Below the pieces are notes generated by a model. It saw nothing but the letters and a program-made list of their open reading frames with translations, was not told the origin of the DNA and made no database searches. 64,000 bases of DNA, from contig NZ_CP107031.2 of assembly GCF_027474845.2 (NCBI RefSeq), positions 2,680,501 through 2,744,500 of the forward strand. The letters run 5' to 3'. This DNA is from Maribacter aestuarii (lineage in GTDB: Bacteria; Bacteroidota; Bacteroidia; Flavobacteriales; Flavobacteriaceae). Position numbers and translations under genes: made by a program. Below are positions 46,098 to 54,886 of the stretch, one piece after another (within the stretch, counting starts at the first letter, position 1; each line of letters starts with the position of its first letter).

Positions 46098-46797
46098 TTA
46101 TTTCAATAATTGAATGATATTTGTTTTATACAGTTTACCAATAGGCACAATATGATCTCCAATGTAAATTCTGTTGCCTTCTACACTACGTATATGCTTT
46201 TTTGCAACGGCAAAAGACTTATGAACTTGAAGAAAATCATTGTCTGAAAATAATTGTATCGTATCCGATATTTTTTTCTCGAATGCTGATGATGCCATCA
46301 GTAGTAACAACTTTGGTATAGTTGCCAGAAGCTTCAATAAATAGTATGGAATCTATAGCTAACTGAACATGACTATTATTTTGCTTTAAAAAAATATGTT
46401 GTCCTTCAGGCTTTATATTCTGCTGCCTTGCCATACTTATTGTACTAATGGTCGAAGACGTTACTTTATTAATAGCACTCAAAAAACGTTCTAAACTAAA
46501 AGGTTTTAACAGGTAATCTACAACGTTTAATTCGTAGCCTTCAATTGCGAATTCACTATAGGCTGTCGTGACAATAACTTTAGGAGGTGATGATAAGGTT
46601 CTTAAAAATTCAAATCCTTTTAATTTGGGCATATTTATATCTAAAAAGATTAAGTCAACTTGATGTGTATTCAAATACTCAAGCGCTTCCAAAGCGCTAT
46701 AACAGTTTTTCTGCAACTTCATATGCGGAAGCATTTCACAATATTCCATGATAATCTTGTGGGCTATATGTTCATCATCTATGATTAGATATCTCAT
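46098..46797 (-). pseudogene. LytTR-family response regulator, frameshifted in the DNA-binding domain
   Basis: Residues 1-120 are a receiver domain (LIIDDEHIA at the start, LIFLDINMP with the phospho-accepting Asp near 54, VVDYLLKPF near 93-101). The LytTR domain begins near 130 (HIFLKQNNSHVQLAIDSILFIEASGNYTKV cut at the usual place) and reads to ISIREKN, then runs out of frame to a stop at 46237. The missing part lies in the next frame as KISDTIQLFSDNDFLQVHKS down to TAA 46098. The shift is at a seven-base run (T on the plus strand, 46271-46277); six bases would restore REKISDTIQLF and a 232-residue protein of standard length. Its kinase gene ends one base into its ATG (TAATG), so the pair is coupled. 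Confidence 0.85.
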
Positions 46798-47588
46798 TAT
46801 TTTAATTTTAGAGATAGTTTAACTTTATAACTATTGGCGGTTACGTCAAAAGAAAGAGAATGCTTATTGGAGTAAACTAGCTCTAATCTTCTCTTTAAGT
46901 TTTTTAAACCAATACCTTCTGTATTGGGTGTTTGTTGTAATTCAAAATTATTTTCAATTGTGAAGTTTACGTTATTATCCTTTTCGGTTAAATTAATATG
47001 GATATACGCGTCTTTTTCTAAATTTTCCAAGCCATGCTTAAACGCATTCTCTACTAGAATAATAAATAGTAAAGGCATAATTTTAACTTGCGGATGCTCA
47101 ATTTCAGAATTAAATTGAACATCAGACTTTTTATGATAGCGTATTCCTTGAAGTTCAATATAGTTTTTTAAGTAATCTAATTCTTGTTTGAGGCTAACCC
47201 GATCTTTTTGGCCCTCATAAATACTATATCGCATCATATCAGAAAGTTTAAGTACCATTTCCCTTTCCTTAGAATCTTTTTCCATTAATCCATACAAATT
47301 GTTGAGTGTATTGAAGAAGAAATGTGGGTTTACCTGACTTTTTAAATGCAGTAATTCTGTTTTTTCTTTTTCATTCTTTAATCGAATAATTGATTTGATC
47401 TGTTTAAAAACCCAGTGGGCAATTGTAATGATTAAGAGAATAAAGTACAATACAACAAACTCAGCAAACCCTTCTAATTTACCAAAAGTGTCATTAAAGA
47501 TTACAATGACTAAACCTATAATTACAAGGGATATCTTATAAACCCTGTTTATAATTTTCTTTTTTCTATCTGATATTTTCAACTTCAT
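46797..47588 (-). CDS. LytS-type sensor histidine kinase
   Basis: A 263-residue kinase with two N-terminal membrane helices (about 17-35 and 42-60), then the HisKA-like block KSQVNPHFFFNTLNNLYGLM with the phospho-accepting His near residue 90, and a GHKL ATPase with LVENAFKHGL near 180 and TEGIGLKNLKRRLEL near 225. No separate sensing domain. It overlaps the LytTR regulator gene by one base and is divergent from the ABC transporter operon, the likely target. In its present form its partner regulator is frameshifted. Confidence 0.9.
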   Translation of the reverse strand: MKLKISDRKKKIINRVYKISLVIIGLVIVIFNDTFGKLEGFAEFVVLYFILLIITIAHWVFKQIKSIIRLKNEKEKTELLHLKSQVNPHFFFNTLNNLYGLMEKDSKEREMVLKLSDMMRYSIYEGQKDRVSLKQELDYLKNYIELQGIRYHKKSDVQFNSEIEHPQVKIMPLLFIILVENAFKHGLENLEKDAYIHINLTEKDNNVNFTIENNFELQQTPNTEGIGLKNLKRRLELVYSNKHSLSFDVTANSYKVKLSLKLK

Positions 47589-47649
47589 AGGTCAAGATTA
47601 ATTAAATAAAATTCCTCCTACAAATTAGTTGACAAACAATAGATACAGA

Positions 47650-47687
47650 GGGATAAACACCTACTTAGTAGGGATAAAGTACGTTTG
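47650..47687 (+). promoter_or_regulatory. Candidate LytTR binding site and promoter of the ABC operon
   Basis: GGGATAAA occurs at 47650-47657 and again at 47671-47678, exactly 21 bp apart, the spacing known for direct-repeat sites of LytTR regulators. The second copy is followed by TACGTTTG (47680-47687), a perfect TAnnTTTG element. A small palindrome CCTAC-TTA-GTAGG lies between the copies (47660-47672). No TTTG box is present upstream, fitting an activator-dependent promoter. Confidence 0.5.
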
Positions 47688-47796
47688 CACCCTTCTTAAG
47701 GTCTTGTATCACGCCTAACATGAGATGTGTCACTTTTTGTTTTTTACAATTAAGGCCCACCATAAGTTTGCCTCAATCAATCAAAAAACGAACAGT

Positions 47797-48684
47797 ATGG
47801 AACTTAGAATTGACAATCTATCAAAAACGTATTCAAACGGAATCAAAGCTTTACAAAACATTTCACTAGATATACCGACAGGCATGTTTGGTCTATTAGG
47901 CCCAAATGGTGCAGGCAAGTCTACGTTAATGCGAACTATTGCAACACTGCAAGAAGCCGATGCTGGTTCCATTATTCTTGGAGACATCGATGTATTAAAA
48001 CAAAAAAATGAATTGCGGCAGGTATTAGGTTATTTACCGCAACAGTTTGGTTTGTATCCAAAAATATCTGCCGAGGTATTACTCAATCATTTCGCAGTGC
48101 TTAAAGGCATCACTAATAAAAACGAACGCAAAGAATTGGTGAAAGCGCTATTGTATAAAACCAATTTATATGAGGTGCGACAACAAAATCTTAAAGGATT
48201 TTCTGGTGGGATGAAGCAACGTTTTGGTATTGCACAAGCCTTACTTAACAATCCGAAGTTACTTATTGTAGATGAACCAACAGCAGGATTGGATCCTGTA
48301 GAACGCAATCGATTTTACAATGTTCTAAGCGAGCTTGGGGAACATACCGTGGTTATTTTATCCACACACATTGTTGACGATGTCAAAGAACTCTGCACAA
48401 ATATGGCCATTATTAATAAAGGGCAAGTTTGTTTAAAAGGAAAGCCTCTAAAGATTCTAGAAAGTTTAAAAGGTAGAGTTTATCAAAAAACAATCGAAAA
48501 ATCAGAATTGAACCTATATAAAGAAAATTATCAGGTCATCAGTGAACGATTATTTCTTGGAAAACCAACCATTCATATCGTAAGTGATACGAATCCAGGA
48601 GACGGCTTTTCGCTTATTAATGCCGAATTAGAGGATGTCTATTTTTCGGAAATATTCAATAATACTAACCTTAAATCTAATTAG
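47797..48684 (+). CDS. ABC transporter ATP-binding protein
   Basis: A 296-residue ATPase from ATG 47797; the frame is open back to 47725 but the extension is unlike the family. Walker A GPNGAGKST near residue 36, Q-loop LPQQFG near 80, signature FSGGMKQR near 132, Walker B LLIVDEPTAG near 151, and a switch His in STHIVDD near 187. Classified with ABC-2 (export) systems. The next gene starts 2 bp after its stop and encodes the permease, so the two form one transporter. Confidence 0.93.
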   Translation: MELRIDNLSKTYSNGIKALQNISLDIPTGMFGLLGPNGAGKSTLMRTIATLQEADAGSIILGDIDVLKQKNELRQVLGYLPQQFGLYPKISAEVLLNHFAVLKGITNKNERKELVKALLYKTNLYEVRQQNLKGFSGGMKQRFGIAQALLNNPKLLIVDEPTAGLDPVERNRFYNVLSELGEHTVVILSTHIVDDVKELCTNMAIINKGQVCLKGKPLKILESLKGRVYQKTIEKSELNLYKENYQVISERLFLGKPTIHIVSDTNPGDGFSLINAELEDVYFSEIFNNTNLKSN

Positions 48685-48686
48685 TT

Positions 48687-51600
48687 ATGTGGTATACTAT
48701 TTTTAAGTTCGAAATACAATACCGAATTAAACGACCGGACACCTATGTATTCTTCCTTTTTCTATTTCTATTTTCAATTGTTGGTGTTGACTTTATTTTT
48801 CAAGGTTCAGACATGGGGTTGATGAAAAATAATTCACCCATAGTGATTGCAAAAACTATGGGAGCCATTACCGGTATATTTATGATTTTAGCGTCAATGA
48901 TAATGGGCGTTTCCGTACTAAGGGATTTTGAATACAATATTGAATCATTGCTATTTTCTGCACCAATCAACAAAAAAGATTATTTACAAGGTCGATTTTT
49001 AGGATCGTTTGCAGTTTTGCTATTTGCATTTACAGGTATTTTATTTGGCATGATGCTAAGCGAATTTATGCCATGGCATAATCCAGAAGATCTATTAGGG
49101 TTTAATGCCATTGTTTATATAAAGACATTTTTAATGGTAACGTTACCAACGTTGTTTTTTGGAGCTTCGTTATTTTTTGTTACAGGTGCTTTAAGCAGAA
49201 ACCTGGTGGTAGTCTATACACAAGGTATTATTTTATTTGTGATTTTTATGCTAACCAAAGCTATCACTCATGAATTTTGGCAAGCCATTCTAGATCCATT
49301 TTCGCTAACAACAACCACTTTTGCGACAAAGTCTTGGTCAGCGTTAGAAAAAAGTACACAAGAACTAACTTTTTTAGGGGTATTGATGTATAACAAACTG
49401 TTTTGGGTAACTCTAGGAATACTTGCGCTAATCTATGGTTATAAAAAATTCAATTTTAATGTTGTTAAAGAAAAGCAATCAAAGCGAAAACGAATTCAAA
49501 AATTGGCAGCTAAAAGTGCCTATGTAAATACTGATATAGAAATCCCTAAAGTTAAAAAACAATATGGTTTACCATCTAAATGGACACAGTTAAAAGAGTT
49601 TTCGTGGTTTTACTTTATCAGTATTTGCAAGCAAGCATCATTTTGGGGAATTGTTATTTGTGGGATGATTATCATCCTCATTAATTCCGTAAATCTCGGT
49701 ACGGTATATGGCGTTGATAGCTATCCGGCAACCTACTTTATTGTTGAAGAACTTCAAGAAACATCCATTTATTTCTTTATCATCGTTTTGGTCTTTTATT
49801 CCGGAGAATTGGTCTGGAAGGAGAGGAGTGCAAAGCTCAATCTAATTTATGATGCAACACCCATGTCTAGCTTTTTAAAATTAGCCGGTAAGTACATTGG
49901 GTTGAACTTAATTTATGTTGTACTCATGCTCGCTTTAATTGGGTCGGGAATTATATTTCAAACATTAAGAGGGTATTACAAATATGAATTCCAAGTCTAT
50001 TTTTATGGTTTCTTCTTAGAGATTTTACCGTTTTTAGCACTGTATACATGCATTGCATTTTTTATTCAATCTATGGTAAACCATAAGTTTGTAGGCATAA
50101 TGTTGGTGATTGTATTTTTTATTGCCAATGTTGCTTTAGGTTTATTCGGGTTTGATCACGATTTATATTTTTTCGGAGGCAGTGCTTTAGGAACGTATTC
50201 TGATATGAATGGTTATGGTCATTTTTTAAAACCCTATCTGTTAATTAAATTGTATTGGTTTCTCTTCGGAATACTATTACTAATTATTGGGTCTTTAGTA
50301 AACGTAAGAGGTACTGAAACCAATTTAATGCAACGCATAAGAGCTAGCAAAAACAGATTGAGCAAGCCGCTTTTTATAGTTGCTTCTATGGTCTTTTTAG
50401 TATTTATACTAATGGGAAGTTTAATCTTTTACAATACGAATATTTTAAACACCTATTGGACCAATACTAAAGCAACTGAATTTAGAGTAGCTTATGAAAA
50501 AGAACTCAAACAGTTTGAATATGTACCACAGCCCAAAATAGTAGATGTGAATTTAAAAGTGGAATTGTATCCTTCATCAAGAGATTATACTGTGGAAGGG
50601 TATTATATATTAAAAAACACCAATGCGCAACCCATTAATGAGATTCATATTCAGAAACTAATTGAAGAGAATATCACATTAGATGCTGTCACTTTTGATG
50701 GAGGCGCAACAGAAAATAATACATACGCTACCTACGATTATACTATCTATCAGTTGCATAGCTCTTTGAATCCTGGAGATTCAATTAAAATGAACTTTAA
50801 GCAATCATTCACTACGAATGGATTTGAAGCAGGTAATTCAAATGCTAATATTGTTGAAAATGGAACATTCTTTAACAATAAAGACTTTCCAACATTAGGC
50901 TACAACAGAAAATATGAGCTAAGTGATAGGGATGAACGTTCAGAATATAATTTATCTGAAAGAACAAATAGAGCAAATAGAAATGACCCTAAAGAATTAG
51001 TTAATGCAAGATCTGGTAGTGATTCTGACGGTATTCATTTTGAAATGGTCATAGGAACAGAAATTAACCAAACAGCTTTAGTTCCTGGGAATTTATTGAG
51101 GGAGTGGACAGAAAATAATCGTAATTATTTTCATTATAAAATGGAAATTCCAATGATTGATTTTTACTCAATTGTTTCAGCAAGGTATGACATAAAAAAA
51201 GACCAATGGATTTCAAAATCTGATGCTATTTCGAAACAAGTAGATTTAGAAGTTTACTATCATAAAGGTCATGAGTATAACATAGATAGAATGATGATGG
51301 CTATGAAAGCCTCATTGGATTACTATAGCACAAATTTCAGTCCGTATCAATATGAACAGTTACGTATCATGGAGTTTCCGCGTTATGCGCAATTTGCACA
51401 ATCATTTCCGGGCACTGTTCCATTCTCAGAATCTATAGGTTTTGTTTTAGATATTGATGATGAAACCGATGTAGATATGGCATTTTATGTAACTGCACAC
51501 GAAATTGCCCACCAATGGTTTGCTATGCAAGTAGAAGCCGCAAATGTAAAAGGGCAATACTTTATTTTGGAAACACTTTCTCAATATGCAGCCATGATGG

Positions 51601-51977
51601 TTTTAAAAGCGCACTATCCAAAAGAAAAGGTTCATCAATTTTTAGAGTTGCAATTAGAGAAATACGAAGAAGGCAAACTCAGAGAATCTGGAGCAGAACC
51701 AACGCTAGCATTAGTAGATAATCAAGACTATATTTATTATGCTAAAGGTGCCATTAACATGTATCAATTTCAAAAGGCAATAGGCGAGGAGCAGGTCAAT
51801 AAAGCTTTAAGACGCTTTTTGGAAAATTGGAATACCACTAACGGTAAGCTTAAAATGAAAACCAATCGCTATGCCACCAGTCAAGACTTGTTAGGCTATT
51901 TTAGAGCGGTTACACCAGATTCGTTACAGCATATACTAGTTGATCAATTTGAAAGTGTTAAGCCTGTAGAATTGTAA
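48687..51977 (+). CDS. ABC-2 permease fused to an M1-family aminopeptidase
   Basis: A 1096-residue protein. The first 570 residues hold about 12 membrane helices in two ABC-2 permease units (VSVLRDFEYNIESLLFSAPI near 72-91; VWKERSAKLNLIYDATP near 375). The last 520 residues are an M1 peptidase: a long N-terminal beta region, then the zinc motif HEIAHQW (His 938, His 942) and Glu 962 in ILETLSQY. The gap from the second His to the third ligand is one residue longer than in classical M1, but I recall the same gap in other proteins of this fused type. The peptidase probably faces the periplasm. Together with the ATPase it may export and trim peptides. Confidence 0.9.
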   Translation: MWYTIFKFEIQYRIKRPDTYVFFLFLFLFSIVGVDFIFQGSDMGLMKNNSPIVIAKTMGAITGIFMILASMIMGVSVLRDFEYNIESLLFSAPINKKDYLQGRFLGSFAVLLFAFTGILFGMMLSEFMPWHNPEDLLGFNAIVYIKTFLMVTLPTLFFGASLFFVTGALSRNLVVVYTQGIILFVIFMLTKAITHEFWQAILDPFSLTTTTFATKSWSALEKSTQELTFLGVLMYNKLFWVTLGILALIYGYKKFNFNVVKEKQSKRKRIQKLAAKSAYVNTDIEIPKVKKQYGLPSKWTQLKEFSWFYFISICKQASFWGIVICGMIIILINSVNLGTVYGVDSYPATYFIVEELQETSIYFFIIVLVFYSGELVWKERSAKLNLIYDATPMSSFLKLAGKYIGLNLIYVVLMLALIGSGIIFQTLRGYYKYEFQVYFYGFFLEILPFLALYTCIAFFIQSMVNHKFVGIMLVIVFFIANVALGLFGFDHDLYFFGGSALGTYSDMNGYGHFLKPYLLIKLYWFLFGILLLIIGSLVNVRGTETNLMQRIRASKNRLSKPLFIVASMVFLVFILMGSLIFYNTNILNTYWTNTKATEFRVAYEKELKQFEYVPQPKIVDVNLKVELYPSSRDYTVEGYYILKNTNAQPINEIHIQKLIEENITLDAVTFDGGATENNTYATYDYTIYQLHSSLNPGDSIKMNFKQSFTTNGFEAGNSNANIVENGTFFNNKDFPTLGYNRKYELSDRDERSEYNLSERTNRANRNDPKELVNARSGSDSDGIHFEMVIGTEINQTALVPGNLLREWTENNRNYFHYKMEIPMIDFYSIVSARYDIKKDQWISKSDAISKQVDLEVYYHKGHEYNIDRMMMAMKASLDYYSTNFSPYQYEQLRIMEFPRYAQFAQSFPGTVPFSESIGFVLDIDDETDVDMAFYVTAHEIAHQWFAMQVEAANVKGQYFILETLSQYAAMMVLKAHYPKEKVHQFLELQLEKYEEGKLRESGAEPTLALVDNQDYIYYAKGAINMYQFQKAIGEEQVNKALRRFLENWNTTNGKLKMKTNRYATSQDLLGYFRAVTPDSLQHILVDQFESVKPVEL

Positions 51978-52302
51978 TTTCTTGGCTTATGGCACTTTAC
52001 CAGGTTGCGAAATTAAGTTTGAACATCTTATAAAAATTATAGTTTATTACGAGGGCCATGAATACCAAACTAAATAACTAACAATGAATATGCTGCAGCG
52101 GAAAGTCAGATAAGTATTATTTTAAAAAAAGTAATGACCCGAGTAAACACTAATTATAGGCCCTGGCCCAATAGCTATAGGGGGAGGGGAGGGTAATAGG
52201 TATGGGAGAAAAATTTATTTCGAATTACGTTTAAACCTTCAATCGTGCGTCTATGTATTTTTCCTTTCCGAATTTAAAATCAATGTGTTTCTTTGTATAT
52301 GA
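51978..52302. other. 325 bp spacer between the ABC operon and second LytS/LytTR pair
   Basis: No coding ORF. A GC-rich block with a polypurine run (AGGGGGAGGGGAGGG, about 52180-52195) stands out. The promoter for the LytS gene must be near its right end; no clean TAnnTTTG is visible. Confidence 0.45.
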
Positions 52303-53394
52303 ATGAATATCAGTACAAAAACACTCAAAAGTAATAGAACAAACGCCCTTTATTGGAAGTGCCAATTACTAGGATGGTGTACTGTTTCTGTTTATTGGGC
52401 ATACACGGTATACACAAGAGATGACTATGGGGTGTTTTACACTTTCTGTAATTATGTTTTAGATGTTGCCATTGGAATTTTCCTGACCCACATGTACAGA
52501 ACATATGCTTTAAAGGCAAATTGGAGTCAATTACCCATTAAAAAGCTGCTTGTTCGTGTAATTCCCAGTATACTTTTATTGGCTTTTTTATATGTGCTTT
52601 TAAACAATTTGAAGTGGTATGGCTATTGGACCTTGATAGCGGAAGAAGATAAGAATATATGGGTATCGCTTCTTTATTGGGATCCCATATTACTTACCGG
52701 TTTACGGTTAATGTCTATCTGGATTTTAGCGTATCATCTGTATCATTATTATCAAAAAGAAGTTGTAACGGCAAGAGAATATGCTCAACTTTCCTTAGTG
52801 GCGAAACAAGCACAATTAGATAATTTATCGGCTCAACTAAACCCACATTTTTTATTTAATTCCTTGAATTCCATAAAGTCCTTAATTGTTGAGAACCCTA
52901 ATGTAGCCAGACGTGGGATAGACTTATTGTCCGACTTATTACGTTCCTCTTTATATGAAAAAGATAAAGACTTAATTTCAGTAAAAAACGAATTAGCTTT
53001 AGTAAATGATTACATAGAGTTGGAAAAACTTCGTTTTGAAGAACGATTGGAAATAGACATCACTCTTGATAAGACGTTAGCCCATTTTAAAATTCCAACC
53101 TTGAGCATCCAATTATTGATAGAAAATGCCATTAAACACGGAATTGACAAAGTTATTGAAGGTGGGTTAATAACTTTGAAAATTGATAAGAACGGAGATC
53201 AAGTCTATATACAAGTTCAAAATCCAGGAAAATTAAATGATACTAAATCTGCAAATGGTTTAGGTTTAATGAACTTAAAGAAGCGCTTGGAGCTTCAATA
53301 TAATAAAGAGGCTTCTTTTACTTTAGAAGAAATAGCTAATAATATAGTACAAGCGACTATACTAGTACCCTACAGAGCAGATGAAAACATATAA
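52303..53394 (+). CDS. LytS-type sensor histidine kinase
   Basis: A 363-residue kinase with four membrane helices in the first 155 residues, then SAQLNPHFLFNSLNSIKSLI with the phospho-accepting His near 187 and a GHKL ATPase with LLIENAIKHGID near 277 and NGLGLMNLKKRLELQY near 322. Same family as the kinase at 46.8 kb but with more membrane segments. It overlaps the following LytTR regulator by 14 bp. Confidence 0.92.
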   Translation: MNISTKTLKSNRTNALYWKCQLLGWCTVSVYWAYTVYTRDDYGVFYTFCNYVLDVAIGIFLTHMYRTYALKANWSQLPIKKLLVRVIPSILLLAFLYVLLNNLKWYGYWTLIAEEDKNIWVSLLYWDPILLTGLRLMSIWILAYHLYHYYQKEVVTAREYAQLSLVAKQAQLDNLSAQLNPHFLFNSLNSIKSLIVENPNVARRGIDLLSDLLRSSLYEKDKDLISVKNELALVNDYIELEKLRFEERLEIDITLDKTLAHFKIPTLSIQLLIENAIKHGIDKVIEGGLITLKIDKNGDQVYIQVQNPGKLNDTKSANGLGLMNLKKRLELQYNKEASFTLEEIANNIVQATILVPYRADENI

Positions 53395-54103
53395 AGCGGT
53401 TATTATCGATGATGAACGTTTAGCGCGAGAAGAGGTAAAACGTGCTTTAAAAAAATATCCGGAATTTATCGTGGTTGGAGAGGCAAACAATGTGGATGCG
53501 GCTATAAAATTAGTAGCGGACGAAGATCCAGACCTATTGTTTTTGGACATACACATGCCTGAAAAGTCAGGATTTGATTTATTAGAAGAATTAACCACCG
53601 TTCCAGAAGTTGTTTTTACAACTGCGTATGACCAATACGCTGTAAAAGCTTTCGAATTAAACGCATTGGACTATTTGGTTAAACCTTTACGGGAAGAACG
53701 CTTTGCAAAAACCATAGAAAAAGTAAAACAGGAGTTGGCAGAGAAGGCAAAGGTGTCACAAGATGTTTTGCCCATGCATAAAAAGATTTTTATTAAAGAC
53801 GGCGAAAAATGTTATTTCATTCCAATTTCTGATATCTACTATATTGAATCGATGGATAATTATGCGCGCCTATACTTTGGTGGTAAAAAGGCTATGATCA
53901 AACGTTCATTAAATCTACTTGAAAAAAAGTTAGATACCACCGTGTTTTTTAGAGCCAATAGGAGTCAAATTATCAACACACATTTTATTAAAGAAATTCA
54001 CCCGCATTTTAATAATAAGCTACACATCATCTTGATTTCTGGTGAAAAGATTGAAGTTTCAAGCCGACAGTCTGTTAAGTTTAAAAACTGGAATAGCTTA
54101 TAA
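53381..54103 (+). CDS. LytTR-family response regulator
   Basis: A 240-residue regulator with an intact receiver (VIIDDERLA at the start, LLFLDIHMP with the phospho-Asp near 56, LDYLVKPL near 104) and an intact LytTR DNA-binding domain (FIPISDIYYIESMDNYARLYF near 145-165, ending FKNWNSL). Coupled to the kinase by a 14 bp overlap. Unlike the copy at 46.1 kb it is undamaged, and its REERFAKTI linker gives a useful comparison for that gene. The lipoprotein and CocE genes downstream are plausible targets. Confidence 0.93.
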   Translation: MKTYKAVIIDDERLAREEVKRALKKYPEFIVVGEANNVDAAIKLVADEDPDLLFLDIHMPEKSGFDLLEELTTVPEVVFTTAYDQYAVKAFELNALDYLVKPLREERFAKTIEKVKQELAEKAKVSQDVLPMHKKIFIKDGEKCYFIPISDIYYIESMDNYARLYFGGKKAMIKRSLNLLEKKLDTTVFFRANRSQIINTHFIKEIHPHFNNKLHIILISGEKIEVSSRQSVKFKNWNSL

Positions 54104-54125
54104 TTGATTGGTTTGTAAATTAATT

Positions 54126-54172
54126 TTACGCTTATTTTCTTTTATTCACGTTCCTGTACTTTCCCTTTACAC
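54126..54172 (+). promoter_or_regulatory. Three imperfect direct repeats upstream of the lipoprotein gene
   Basis: TTACGCTTA, TTCACGTTC and TTTACACAT follow one another with about 20-21 bp spacing in the short gap after the LytTR gene. Helical-phase direct repeats are what LytTR proteins bind, but the match is loose. Confidence 0.25.
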
Positions 54173-54232
54173 ATGTATATATTCATCATTTCTTTGCTTC
54201 AGAAATAAAATTTTAATTAAAAAAATAGAACG

Positions 54233-54841
54233 ATGTGTAACTTCAAAAATAATTATCACCTACCTGTAATTCTAATTGTTTTGATCATTATGGGACTATA
54301 TTCATGCACCAATGACACCTTAAAAATCGCTGCGCAACCTACTTTATCCGATTATTCCGTTGGAGAAAAATGGATCTGGAAGTATAAAGGTGTTACTACC
54401 GAAGGCGAGGTACGTTCAGAGGGAGAAGATACAAGAGAAGTAGTTATTGCAGATGGTGTTTTGGGGATGACAATGGGTAATGATACGATTCCAATAACAG
54501 ACATTGTAAAACCGGAAGAAAGCGAAACGCCAAGATATGACTGGCCTTTGGAAGTGGGTAAAAAGTGGAAATATGAAAAAAATTGGACAAGTCAAGATGG
54601 TACCACAGGAAAGCAAAGTCAAGATGTAGAGGTTTTATCCTTTAAGGAAGAAACAGTAGAAGCAGGAACATTCATGGCCTATACGATTCAATACAAAGGT
54701 GTAATTACAAATTCGAGAGGGTATAATGCCAAAACGGATGAAGTGTGGTTGTATGCTCCGGCTATAAAAAATTTCATAAAACTTATCCAAACCCAAGATG
54801 ATTTTTTATACGAAGAGGAGTTAAAACTGTATTCAAACTAA
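54233..54841 (+). CDS. Lipoprotein, unknown function
   Basis: A 202-residue protein with a lipoprotein signal peptide (LPVILIVLIIMGLYSC, Cys near residue 24). The rest is beta-rich and soluble, with repeated WKY/KWKYEKNW-type segments (GEKWIWKYKG near 45; KKWKYEKNW near 105), suggesting two related beta units. No enzyme motif. It sits between the LytTR pair and the CocE-type hydrolase and may be a surface binding or structural protein. Confidence 0.72.
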   Translation: MCNFKNNYHLPVILIVLIIMGLYSCTNDTLKIAAQPTLSDYSVGEKWIWKYKGVTTEGEVRSEGEDTREVVIADGVLGMTMGNDTIPITDIVKPEESETPRYDWPLEVGKKWKYEKNWTSQDGTTGKQSQDVEVLSFKEETVEAGTFMAYTIQYKGVITNSRGYNAKTDEVWLYAPAIKNFIKLIQTQDDFLYEEELKLYSN

Positions 54842-54886
54842 AATGAAAATTGAGCATTTTTCAATTGCACTTTTAAAAAGGAAACC

